A program made the position numbers and the translations under genes. The notes under the pieces were generated by a model. The model did no database searches. It saw nothing but the letters and a program-made list of their open reading frames with translations, and was not told where the DNA came from. Shown one piece after another: positions 1 to 6,628 of a stretch of 12,793 nt of DNA. How positions within the stretch are numbered: the first letter of the stretch is position 1; every line of letters begins with the position of its first letter. Origin of the DNA: an uncultured Lachnospiraceae bacterium (GTDB taxonomy: Bacteria > Bacillota_A > Clostridia > Lachnospirales > Lachnospiraceae); NCBI GenBank assembly GCA_947175285.1, contig CAMWMM010000085.1, positions 1 through 12,793 of the forward strand, read 5' to 3'.

Positions 1-1
1 C

Positions 2-628
2 AGGACGGACAAAGACCGCCGGACAGGGAAAGAACGTGAGCCGATAGACAAGGCATATTATATCTGCCAGACTTATAACCGTTTGGGTAAAAATGCCCGC
101 ACAAGCCACAAAATTGAAGCGAAGGATTTATATAACCTTGTCCTTTCGGACATACAGGAAGTTGCGGCTATGGCATTGAAGGACAAGGAGGCGTTTTATG
201 GCAGATTGAGCCAAAGAATGGAAAAACAGTACCTTGCGGACACGGATAGTCTGAAAAAGGAATATGAGAGCCCTGTAGGGCGCGATCAGGAGATAGATGA
301 TACCTTTATCAGTCTGTATGCGGATAAGGCAAAGGGCATACTTACGGAAAAGCGTTTCCTGAAGCTGACGGATGCAATGGAAAAAGAACAGGAAAGCAAC
401 AAAAACCGTATGCAGAAAATAGCGGCACGCATCAGTGAGGAGGAACATTCGGAAGGTGATGTGCAAATGTTCATGGAGGAAATCAGGCGTTATGCTGCTA
501 TTACGGAACTTGACGAAACAGTGTTAAACCGACTGATTAACCGTATCCTGATTGGAGAGCCTAAGAAAGTTGACGGAGTAAAGATACAGGAAGTACGGAT
601 TGTTTATAATTTTGTCGGGGAATTGTAA
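2..628 (+). CDS. Large serine recombinase, C-terminal part (TnpX-like, DUF4368-type end)
   Basis: The reading frame is open from the left window edge, so only the C-terminal ~208 residues are visible and the catalytic serine domain lies outside. What remains is the second half of a recombinase zinc-ribbon (YYICQTYNRLGK...TSHKIEAKDLYNLVL), a long charged coiled-coil-like segment rich in Lys/Glu, and a C-terminal stretch (RRYAAITELDETVLNRLINRI...VDGVKIQEVRIVYNFVGEL) typical of the DUF4368 tail of Tn4451/TnpX-like recombinases. These enzymes excise and insert mobilisable transposons or ICEs through a serine-DNA intermediate and use the zinc ribbon and coiled coil for att-site recognition. One oddity: the usual Cys-Thr/Ser-Ser-His zinc motif reads Arg-Thr-Ser-His here (codon CGC at 98-100, one change from TGC). 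The gene has no visible partner, and an inverted repeat that could be its attachment site lies 43 bases after the stop. The family call is firm; activity is uncertain. Confidence 0.88.
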   Translation, partial: RTDKDRRTGKEREPIDKAYYICQTYNRLGKNARTSHKIEAKDLYNLVLSDIQEVAAMALKDKEAFYGRLSQRMEKQYLADTDSLKKEYESPVGRDQEIDDTFISLYADKAKGILTEKRFLKLTDAMEKEQESNKNRMQKIAARISEEEHSEGDVQMFMEEIRRYAAITELDETVLNRLINRILIGEPKKVDGVKIQEVRIVYNFVGEL

Positions 629-671
629 AATAAGGGAATTATGCACTATTTAACTGAAAATGACAACCATG

Positions 672-701
672 AGAGCAGAGATTCGAACGAGTTTCTACTC
701 T
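672..701. repeat. 30-bp imperfect palindrome, possible recombinase attachment site
   Basis: The arms AGAGCAGAGATTCG (672-685) and CGAGTTTCTACTCT (688-701) match as inverted repeats at 11 of 14 positions around a central AA, with TTCGAA at the core. Large serine recombinases bind imperfect palindromes of about this size and recombine at a central dinucleotide, and the site sits just beyond the recombinase gene, where an element end would be expected. TnpX-type enzymes normally cut at GA, which is not at the exact centre here, so the att assignment is inference. Confidence 0.4.
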
Positions 702-718
702 ATTATTTCTGTACGGAA

Positions 719-742
719 AAGGAGCTGCGCAGACAGCCCCTT
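719..742 (-). terminator. Rho-independent terminator-like hairpin
   Basis: Arms AAGGAGCTG (719-727) and CAGCCCCTT (734-742) enclose a 6-base loop. Read on the minus strand the stem is continuous, with one G-U pair, and ends in a short run of Ts (CTCCTTTT), suiting transcripts of the lipoprotein gene that ends at 798. On the plus strand there is one A-C mismatch and a later T-rich stretch (aaatgttttt), so it may also stop recombinase transcripts. Confidence 0.6.
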
Positions 743-797
743 AAATGTTTTTACTTGCTTATTCTAAATCATCACTAAATTTCTTTTATATCAAAAA

Positions 798-1367
798 TCA
801 TTCTATGGTACACTGATAAAATGCTTCTGAATCTCCCTCATAGGACGAAGATAATCCATATTCATAGGAATTTTGCGAACAATAGATAACAATATAAGTA
901 CCTTCCGCTATTTCTACAGAACCATCACCAGTCACAACAGCCTCATATCCCGCCTGTGGAATAAATCGAGGTGTATCTATAAATGGTTCCTCCATCAAAT
1001 AAACCTTCCAGACAAGATTATGGGTGGAAGATAGAGAATAAATATCTTCTTTTACTCCCATAACCTGAAAATGATATGTGCCGGGCTTAAGGCAAGGAAA
1101 CCAGCCCCATCCTCCGTCATTGTACAAATCCTGTGCTGAAACTATAAAACCTTCCTCATTACCATGAATTTCGGAAAAATCCCATGTTGCATCTACATTC
1201 GCTCCGCTTGCTTCCGCTTCTGAAATCTCGCTTTCCGCTTCGATTAAAATCACATCGGTATTTTGACATTCCTCTGATTGAATATGCACAAACTCATCAC
1301 GAACCCTTGTGTTGCATGAAGTTAAACTTAATAGCAATATAAAAAATAGTATTATATGTTTTTTCAT
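798..1367 (-). CDS. Small lipoprotein of unknown function
   Basis: A 189-residue protein that starts with a classical lipoprotein signal: MKKH, a hydrophobic run of about 12 residues, then the lipobox LTSC with the acceptor cysteine at position 18. It should therefore be exported, lipidated and anchored on the outer face of the membrane. The mature part is acidic and rich in aromatic residues and Gly (for example DGGWGWFPCLKPGTYHFQVMG), which suggests a small beta-sandwich-type fold; no family is recognised. The ATG at 1367 is preceded by AGGGG about 7 bases upstream, which supports this start. It lies 128 bases downstream of the sigma/alpha-CTD-like gene on the same strand, so the two may be co-transcribed, although the gap contains an inverted repeat that could be its own control site. 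A hairpin terminator follows the stop. The lipoprotein call is strong; the role is unknown. Confidence 0.8.
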   Translation of the reverse strand: MKKHIILFFILLLSLTSCNTRVRDEFVHIQSEECQNTDVILIEAESEISEAEASGANVDATWDFSEIHGNEEGFIVSAQDLYNDGGWGWFPCLKPGTYHFQVMGVKEDIYSLSSTHNLVWKVYLMEEPFIDTPRFIPQAGYEAVVTGDGSVEIAEGTYIVIYCSQNSYEYGLSSSYEGDSEAFYQCTIE

Positions 1368-1423
1368 TTTTAGGCCCCTGGATTTTTTACTGTTGAAGAA
1401 TCTAAATCAACTAATTAACTTAC

Positions 1424-1439
1424 TTCATTAGTAAATGAA
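1424..1439. promoter_or_regulatory. Inverted repeat upstream of lipoprotein gene
   Basis: A perfect inverted repeat, TTCATT-agta-AATGAA, lies about 57 bases before the lipoprotein start, in the AT-rich spacer after the sigma/alpha-CTD-like gene. On the minus strand an extended -10-like TGCTACAAT lies further upstream, near 1472, without a clear -35. It could be an operator for the lipoprotein gene; the evidence is symmetry and position only. Confidence 0.25.
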
Positions 1440-1495
1440 TGATTTTCATTTTGAACACATTGCCAAATTGTAGCATAAAATTGTTTGTATTTTTG

Positions 1496-2413
1496 TCAGG
1501 AATAAAGCTTAATATCATACCTGCTCAGTTCTGTAACCAGTACCCGCAGCATCGAATCGCCAATCCCACGCATCTGTCGTAGTTCTGCAGATGAATAATT
1601 CATCAGATCCCCAACAGTAAATATGTTATTTTTCTGTAGTGCATTTTTTAATCGGTTTGGCAGCTCCATTTCGTCAATCCGCATTTGGGATATTGAATCT
1701 GATACATTTTCACACTTCTCGATTGTTACTTCTATTTCATCATTATCAGCCGGATTTACAATCTCGTTATCATATATTTCTGCATAGTCAGCTTTTAACT
1801 GTTTTACTAATGATATTACCTTTTGTAAAGAAGCAGCCTGTACATGCGTTAGGAAAATTTCTTTCGGGATATTATTGATTAAACGCAGCACATTTTCACT
1901 GCGGTCTTCATTAGTTGATGTTTCCCGTATTTTTTTTAGGTCGTCCTCGTAAGTAAGTCCAAACTCTATATATTTCACTGCTGTTTCATTTTTAAGTCTT
2001 TTGAGTGCATTACGGGCGATTTTTTTTATATTAGACGAATTTGTGTTGTAAGCGGCGCTAATGGATTCATAGGTTTCATTATCCCAATAAATCCTTCTTA
2101 ATATATCTTGTTCCTGTTCATTTAAGTACTGCTCCATACAGTAAGGTATGGTCTGGTCAAGATCACTTGGATAGGCAGCAAAGCTTACTGTTTCAAAAAG
2201 AGCTTCATAAATCTTTTCTTCAGGCGTGCTGTCTATCGTAATATTGCGTTGTTCCAGACATGCTGCAAGAATACTCCTGAATTTCTGTGGTCTCATGTCA
2301 TTTTTTTTGCAGGCATGATCTTCTTCATCTCCTCCTTGCATATCCTCTATAACACTTAAAAATTTTATTATTTCACTCTTGGTTGATTCTAATAATGTTG
2401 GATCATATTTCAT
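1496..2413 (-). CDS. Sigma-region-4-like HTH fused to RNA polymerase alpha-CTD-like domain
   Basis: The 305-residue protein has two recognisable parts. Residues about 97-142 (LNEQEQDILRRIYW...NALKRLK) resemble sigma-70 region 4: a 'YLNEQEQDIL' entry helix followed by a helix-turn-helix and the closing AL.RLK helix. Residues about 245-302 (IDEMELPNRLKNAL...IFTVGDLMNYSSAELRQMRGIGDSMLRVLVTEL) closely follow the alpha subunit C-terminal domain, including the hallmark 'helix-GIGxxxL' helix-hairpin-helix that binds UP elements. No sigma region 2 is visible, so it is not a complete sigma factor. It likely acts at promoters, contacting DNA through both ends, either as a regulator or an RNA polymerase-associated factor. 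The middle (150-240) is acidic and unrecognised. The ATG at 2413 has GAGGGG 9 bases upstream and a good promoter with an internal palindrome. The lipoprotein gene follows on the same strand. Domain calls are confident; function is inferred. Confidence 0.75.
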   Translation of the reverse strand: MKYDPTLLESTKSEIIKFLSVIEDMQGGDEEDHACKKNDMRPQKFRSILAACLEQRNITIDSTPEEKIYEALFETVSFAAYPSDLDQTIPYCMEQYLNEQEQDILRRIYWDNETYESISAAYNTNSSNIKKIARNALKRLKNETAVKYIEFGLTYEDDLKKIRETSTNEDRSENVLRLINNIPKEIFLTHVQAASLQKVISLVKQLKADYAEIYDNEIVNPADNDEIEVTIEKCENVSDSISQMRIDEMELPNRLKNALQKNNIFTVGDLMNYSSAELRQMRGIGDSMLRVLVTELSRYDIKLYS

Positions 2414-2532
2414 TTGTCATATCCCCTCTTGTTTGGATATTATTATAAATCAGTAGCAGTCATATATTCCCTCTGTTCTCCATAATACCATGATATAGTT
2501 GTTCAAATGTGAGACAAACATAAGGTAGAATT

Positions 2533-2561
2533 ATAATATCATTGACTTTCAATTATTTCAA
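2533..2561 (-). promoter_or_regulatory. Sigma-A-type promoter with internal palindrome
   Basis: On the minus strand TTGAAA (2556-2561) is followed after exactly 17 bases by TATTAT (2533-2538), a good housekeeping promoter about 120 bases upstream of the sigma/alpha-CTD-like gene. A perfect inverted repeat ATTGA-ctt-TCAAT (2541-2553) fills the spacer, an ideal place for a repressor. Autoregulation by the encoded DNA-binding protein is possible but inferred. Confidence 0.5.
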
Positions 2562-2618
2562 GAAAATTAATTCATATACACCTTTTCCTTCTATATATAA
2601 TATATTTGGAAAAAAGTA

Positions 2619-3797
2619 TTACTGAACAAGTGTATACAGATGTTTCTCAATTATAGGCCTAGAACTGTCAACAACAAATGGAACATATAAATCTGGATTA
2701 TATGAAAGTTTTTCACTACTCTTTGAACGAAACAAAAGCAGTATTTTTTTACGGTATCCTTCGATTTCTATGATGGCTCCCACACTTTCATCTTCAGGAG
2801 GAATCCAGAACTTAATGGCTTTATTGCTTTTTGTAATCCTGTGAAGTGCATTAAAAGTATTTAATTCTGTTATACTACGGCAGTAAACTCCAACATCTGA
2901 AACCTGAAACAGATGTATCCTTCCAAGGACACGGTAAATGTTGTTGTTTGACTTATTTTTCTTTATGTACTGGAATCCAGCCAAAACCGTATTGGAATCC
3001 GGCTCTATTCCATAATGTTTTTTAAATTTTGTTACCGCTTTTTCTGCTATTTCAGGAAAAGTAAAATTATTAAATATTTTTCCATCAGCCCCCATTGTCC
3101 GTATATATACCCTTGAATAATTTTGGTCATTATTTCGAAAGATTCCGGCGAAAGGAACATACATAAAACGGACTCCATCGTTCTCCAGGGTCAGGTCCCC
3201 TATTGTTTTTTTGTTCCTGCTTAATTTCACCTTCTTTGTTCTGTGATAAACAAAAGCTGAAAAGTTCTGCCTGTTCTCTATCGCCTTATTGTTAAGCACT
3301 TTTTCGGTAAAACAGTCCACATTAATACCCCTTACAAGTCCGTCAAGTCCTAATTGTGGCTCTTTAGCTGTTTTTCCAGGATCATCTTTGTCAATCAGGA
3401 TATCTTCTGACTCCGCTGATTCTTCATCAGGAGCCACGGTATACTGCTGCTCTTTCTCTGGGTTATCTATATTCCTTGAAAACCGCCTGGGATCAAAGGA
3501 AGTGAATACTGTCACGTCTCCATCCTCGCCTATATAATAAGGCGGCTTTTGCTGTTCACTGCCTGTCAGATTTTTAAACCTACAGCAGTATCTGTCATGC
3601 GTATATCCATTATGTTCAGGATAGATTTTTAAATCTTCACTGAACTTATAATAAAGTCCTGCATCTGGACGGCACGCGCACCACATATATTCTTTTTTTC
3701 CTCTGTATTGTTCTCTGATGAGGGCTCTCTGTTCTCTGTCAAGATACCCGGGATATAAATCCTTTCCATCAACTGTTATAAATTTTGTATTGTACAT
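2619..3797 (-). CDS. Cys/His-containing protein, possibly DUF1173-like
   Basis: A 392-residue soluble protein when started at the ATG at 3797, which has AAAGAGGA 6 bases upstream. Near its N-terminus it has a putative metal site: C40-A-C42, then H67-DRY-C71-C72 after a 'GLYYKF...YPEHNGYTHDRYC' segment. That layout (CxC, a YY core, then H-x3-C) recalls the start of DUF1173 proteins found on conjugative elements, but the match is from memory and the rest is not clearly the same. An acidic low-complexity stretch (DEESAESEDILIDKDD) follows, then a C-terminal half with alternating beta/alpha character ending in YVPFVVDSSRPIIEKHLYTLVQ. The frame also extends upstream to a GTG at 3905 and an ATG at 3893 that overlaps the stop of the upstream gene (ATGA), giving 428 or 424 residues; that extension would be encoded by a perfect hairpin, so it is not preferred. 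No catalytic motif is recognised. Confidence 0.6.
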   Translation of the reverse strand: MYNTKFITVDGKDLYPGYLDREQRALIREQYRGKKEYMWCACRPDAGLYYKFSEDLKIYPEHNGYTHDRYCCRFKNLTGSEQQKPPYYIGEDGDVTVFTSFDPRRFSRNIDNPEKEQQYTVAPDEESAESEDILIDKDDPGKTAKEPQLGLDGLVRGINVDCFTEKVLNNKAIENRQNFSAFVYHRTKKVKLSRNKKTIGDLTLENDGVRFMYVPFAGIFRNNDQNYSRVYIRTMGADGKIFNNFTFPEIAEKAVTKFKKHYGIEPDSNTVLAGFQYIKKNKSNNNIYRVLGRIHLFQVSDVGVYCRSITELNTFNALHRITKSNKAIKFWIPPEDESVGAIIEIEGYRKKILLLFRSKSSEKLSYNPDLYVPFVVDSSRPIIEKHLYTLVQ

Positions 3798-3851
3798 GAA
3801 ATGTCCTCTTTGATTATTTTTTGTACCATTGAACGAATCATTGACAGTATA

Positions 3852-3878
3852 CAGGCAGGGAGACTCTTTCCCTGCCTG
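3852..3878 (-). repeat. 10-bp perfect hairpin between two co-directional genes
   Basis: CAGGCAGGGA (3852-3861) and TCCCTGCCTG (3869-3878) form a perfect 10-bp stem with a 7-base loop, starting 12 bases after the stop of the ATPase/PD-(D/E)XK gene. There is no T-run on either side, so it is not a normal terminator; it may stabilise or process the upstream message or reduce read-through to the downstream gene. The same CAGGCAGGG recurs beside the ribosome binding site of the upstream gene. Confidence 0.6.
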
Positions 3879-3889
3879 ATATGCAATAT

Positions 3890-5626
3890 TCATCCAATTA
3901 GGCACTGTTTTCCTTTAAATGCAAACCCATACTTCCTAATTCGCTCTGGGGCAATACCTTCCGCGATCAGTTTTGCATCATACAGCTTTTCTTCAATCTG
4001 CGAATGGGCGTTCGCAACAGTCTGTGCGAGGTCTTTTTCTTTGGATGGTTTATGCACTTTAAACTCGATGATATATGCATAGTCTTTTTCCCTGTTAGTG
4101 GGTGTCAGCATGATATCATAACGCCCAAAACCGCTCTCCCTGTTAGATGTGATCTCAAACCTTCCAGCAAGTTCAACCATCAGTCCCAACACAAACCCGT
4201 GATAAAAGCGTTCGGGTGCATCATCATCTGATGCATTTTTTGCAATATCAAAACTTGAGAAGCTATGCAGTGCGATCCTGTTCATAAACTCATTCATCCC
4301 ATCCACATCGTTCATGAGGAGTGCCTTGATGAAATTACCGTATGCCATTCCAGAATTTCCGCCAAACCAGCCCTTTACCATTTTGCGGAACATCCGTTTT
4401 ACTTCAAGATTTGTTATGGTCAGTGTGTACCAGACATCACCCTCTTCTCCAATCCCTTCCTCGTCCTCATCCAATGTTTTAAGATCCAGCACCTTCAGGT
4501 ATCCTGTCGCGAGCAGAAGGCTCCACACTGCATCTGCACTGCCATTTAACTGGTCAAACACAATTTTTTCGTCAATTTCAGCCTCGAAGCTTTTCCCCTG
4601 AAGGAGATCCTCCATTATCTGTTTTATATCCGGGGTTCCTTTTTGGATCAGCTGATTCACAAGCCCGTTTCCGCTTGTGTTCGACCAGTACGTATCATAT
4701 TTTCCTTTTTTATTGATAAAAGACACAATTGACCATGGATTGTAAATGTCTGTGTGGGTACCAAAAGTAAACCCATCATACCACCGCTTTACTTTCTGTT
4801 TCTGCTCCCCTAATCCTGCATCATCAAGCGCTGTAAAGACTTCCTCTTCCGTAAAGCCAAAAGATGTGGCATATCTATCTGAAGTTGTTGTAATAACATT
4901 CAAGTTATTCATACCAGTAAAGATGCTTTCCTTTGCCACCCTTGTTATCCCTGTGATGAGTCCGCGTTCAAGGTATTCGTTTGTCTTAAACGTGGAATTG
5001 AACAGACCACTAAAGAAGCTTGTAGTTTCCTCCCAGTACCCTGAGATCCATGCGTCATGCATCGGTGTATCATATTCATCCAGGATGATGATCACTTTTT
5101 GATTATAATAACGCTGCATGAAACCAGCCATCGAGTGTATGGCATCAGTAGCTAATTCGCTGCTCATTCCAGGTTCTATCCCCTGATAATATTTCTGTTC
5201 TTTTTCATTTAACAGATTTCCCTTTAGCAGATAGTCATTTTTATTATACAGATCAGTAAGTACTTTTGTTATCTTAAAAATCATTTCTTTATACGTCGTT
5301 GCTTTTACATTGGCAAAGCTCAAAAAGATTACCGGAAAAGTCCCCTGCAGCTTCCTATATTTATATTCCCCGTCAGGAGATTTTTCCTCCCATATGGACA
5401 AGCCTTCAAACAGTTCACCTTTGCCTGCGTATTTATTTGAAAAAAAGCACTCCGTCATGCTCATGTTCAATGTCTTTCCAAACCTGCGCGGACGTGTGAT
5501 CAGGGTAACTTTATCTGCATATTCCCACCATTCCCTGATGAAATCTGTCTTGTCTATATAAAATATGTGTTCCGTCCTCACTTCTTCAAAATCCTGGTAT
5601 CCGAGTCCAGCCTTGTTTTCATTCAT
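3890..5626 (-). CDS. AAA-ATPase-like protein with C-terminal PD-(D/E)XK nuclease-like domain
   Basis: A full-length 578-residue member of the widespread 'AAA-ATPase-like plus PDDEXK_9' group. The N-terminal half begins with the typical GYQDFEEVR...YIDKTDFI signature, has a modified Walker A (TRPRRFGKT, residues 44-52) and a Walker B-like IIIILDEYDTPMHDAW (about 179-194). The C-terminal domain carries the PD-(D/E)XK elements: GRYD (Asp 504), then IIEFKV (Glu 521, Lys 523), preceded by a helix GFVLGLMVEL. Members are very common and multicopy in gut Clostridia, Fusobacteria and Bacteroidetes; their role is not settled, with nuclease activity, mobile-element origin or defence all suggested. All nuclease residues appear present. 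The start at 5626 is well supported by GGGGAGGG 6 bases upstream and a consensus-like promoter. The next gene follows in the same direction after a hairpin, so the two probably form a transcription unit. Confidence 0.85.
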   Translation of the reverse strand: MNENKAGLGYQDFEEVRTEHIFYIDKTDFIREWWEYADKVTLITRPRRFGKTLNMSMTECFFSNKYAGKGELFEGLSIWEEKSPDGEYKYRKLQGTFPVIFLSFANVKATTYKEMIFKITKVLTDLYNKNDYLLKGNLLNEKEQKYYQGIEPGMSSELATDAIHSMAGFMQRYYNQKVIIILDEYDTPMHDAWISGYWEETTSFFSGLFNSTFKTNEYLERGLITGITRVAKESIFTGMNNLNVITTTSDRYATSFGFTEEEVFTALDDAGLGEQKQKVKRWYDGFTFGTHTDIYNPWSIVSFINKKGKYDTYWSNTSGNGLVNQLIQKGTPDIKQIMEDLLQGKSFEAEIDEKIVFDQLNGSADAVWSLLLATGYLKVLDLKTLDEDEEGIGEEGDVWYTLTITNLEVKRMFRKMVKGWFGGNSGMAYGNFIKALLMNDVDGMNEFMNRIALHSFSSFDIAKNASDDDAPERFYHGFVLGLMVELAGRFEITSNRESGFGRYDIMLTPTNREKDYAYIIEFKVHKPSKEKDLAQTVANAHSQIEEKLYDAKLIAEGIAPERIRKYGFAFKGKQCLIG

Positions 5627-5635
5627 GTGATGCCC

Positions 5636-5647
5636 TCCCCTGCCTGG
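5636..5647 (-). promoter_or_regulatory. Unusually G-rich ribosome binding site with repeat of the downstream hairpin
   Basis: On the minus strand the leader reads CCAGGCAGGGGAGGG before the ATG, a very purine-rich Shine-Dalgarno sequence. Its CAGGCAGGG (complement of 5638-5646) is identical to the first arm, and complementary to the second arm, of the hairpin after this gene's stop codon. Confidence 0.5.
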
Positions 5648-5668
5648 AATTTTTTTCTGTTAATTATC

Positions 5669-5697
5669 AGTATACACGATACCTGCTTTTTTCACAA
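5669..5697 (-). promoter_or_regulatory. Sigma-A-type promoter for the ATPase/PD-(D/E)XK gene
   Basis: TTGTGA (complement of 5692-5697), a 17-base spacer and TATACT (complement of 5669-5674) lie about 43 bases upstream of the start codon at 5626. Spacing is ideal and both boxes are near consensus. Confidence 0.6.
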
Positions 5698-5710
5698 TAC
5701 ATGGATTAAT

Positions 5711-5836
5711 CTAGCGTTTTTTCCTATAGTCTTCAGCCCATGACATCAGTGTTTTTGCGTCTTTTGATGTTATTAAATTTTCCATCTGGACCTCATTTAT
5801 GAAGTTGTAAATGTCCTGCAGTGGACTATTTGCATA
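5711..5836 (-). pseudogene. Short C-terminal gene remnant
   Basis: A 41-codon minus-strand frame ends in ...KTLMSWAEDYRKKR-stop and is closed upstream by an in-frame TGA; it has no start codon with a ribosome binding site at its beginning. The composition is protein-like (balanced, amphipathic, charged C-terminus), so it looks like the tail of a lost gene. The parent family is not recognised. The internal ATG at codon 18 lacks a Shine-Dalgarno match. The surrounding 323-base gap (5627-5949) otherwise holds only the promoter of the ATPase gene and a terminator. Confidence 0.35.
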
Positions 5837-5893
5837 TCAAGTAAGTATTTTTCTTTTAATTATTTCTTCCATATATACCTCTTTCGTATACGC

Positions 5894-5931
5894 AAAAACA
5901 GAACAGTTATACTATCAACTGTTCTGTTTTT
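5894..5931. terminator. Strong bidirectional intrinsic terminator
   Basis: AAAAACAGAACAGTT (5894-5908) and AACTGTTCTGTTTTT (5917-5931) form a perfect 15-bp stem around an 8-base loop. The stem has A-runs on one side and T-runs on the other, so it works in both directions. It lies 19 bases downstream of the stop of the primase-like remnant, which it presumably once terminated. Confidence 0.85.
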
Positions 5932-5949
5932 ATGAACCAGCAACTATTT

Positions 5950-6561
5950 TTATGAAACTTCCACCCTTGTCATTGCCCGAATACAACTATACATCAGCAT
6001 TGGTATCCCATTACGGAATTCTTCATGTTTGATTCTATGCGGAATTACATCTGACACTACTGTATAGAGGATACGTACTTTTTCCGGTGGCAGATACTCC
6101 TGTTTACTATACTTCGTGGTGCTTAACAGTAAGTCCAGATTATGCATGTAAAACCCTATCACACCAAATTCATATGCTGAATTATCATTTTTGAAATCTG
6201 TCAGCGTCTTCCCATAGACAGCCCTTTTCAAAGTTGACGCAATTGCCTTTCCATATACGATATCACTCAGTTTAGGAATACTATCCGTAGCCATTTCTGT
6301 ATTTATGGAAAGTTTTTTCGTCTTTGCTATATTGTCAAAAAGCTCATCGACCTTTGTTACATCCTGAAAAGTACATTGAACCGTTGGTCTGATCATCATT
6401 CCTGTAAATGTAACATAATGCGTGAGCAAAAACTCATAATATCCATTTTCTTCCCTTATCGCTGGTTTACTCATCAGGATCTGCTCGTATTTTGTTGACG
6501 GCTTCCGGAAAACAAGATGAAAACCACGCCCCGACATGGACAATTCGCCATACACATAGTA
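5950..6561 (-). pseudogene. 5'-truncated primase-polymerase (PrimPol)-like gene
   Basis: The frame begins abruptly with YYVYGELSMSGRGFHLVFRKP and is preceded three codons earlier by an in-frame TAG. 'SxSGRGFHLVF' followed by 'YEFLLTHYVTFTG' is the second half of the archaeo-eukaryotic primase-polymerase core seen in plasmid, phage and ICE replication proteins (ISPSGxGxHxxF ... eiY...RYxTxTG): the conserved histidine is present, but the N-terminal strand-helix region with the metal-binding acidic residues is missing. The C-terminal ~130 residues look intact and end in RAMTRVEVS. The only start candidates are a GTG at 6555 and internal ATGs without convincing ribosome binding sites. It is best read as the 3' two-thirds of a replication gene cut off near 6562, between the kinase gene and the old terminator. 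A truncated but expressed protein cannot be excluded. Confidence 0.6.
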
Positions 6562-6628
6562 CTAGCACATCAAGCTAAGCTAAGTTAATGATATTGCCAG
6601 TGAACGATAACTTGTTGTTTGCCATAGC

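Noticed and set aside
676..700. ATTCGAAC resembling a tRNA T-loop, which would mark a tRNA integration site
   Set aside because: The flanking bases do not form the 5-bp T-stem, and no acceptor end or CCA is visible on either strand.
2450..2500. A 13-codon minus-strand frame upstream of the sigma/alpha-CTD-like gene that could be a leader peptide
   Set aside because: No Shine-Dalgarno sequence and no attenuator-like structure after it.
4004..5561. Several plus-strand open frames opposite the ATPase/PD-(D/E)XK gene
   Set aside because: Antisense shadows of a well-supported coding region with no protein-like features of their own.
6573..6590. Short tandem AAGCT/AAGTT-like repeat
   Set aside because: Only about three degenerate 5-base units; too short to call a repeat with a function, though it lies at the putative joint.
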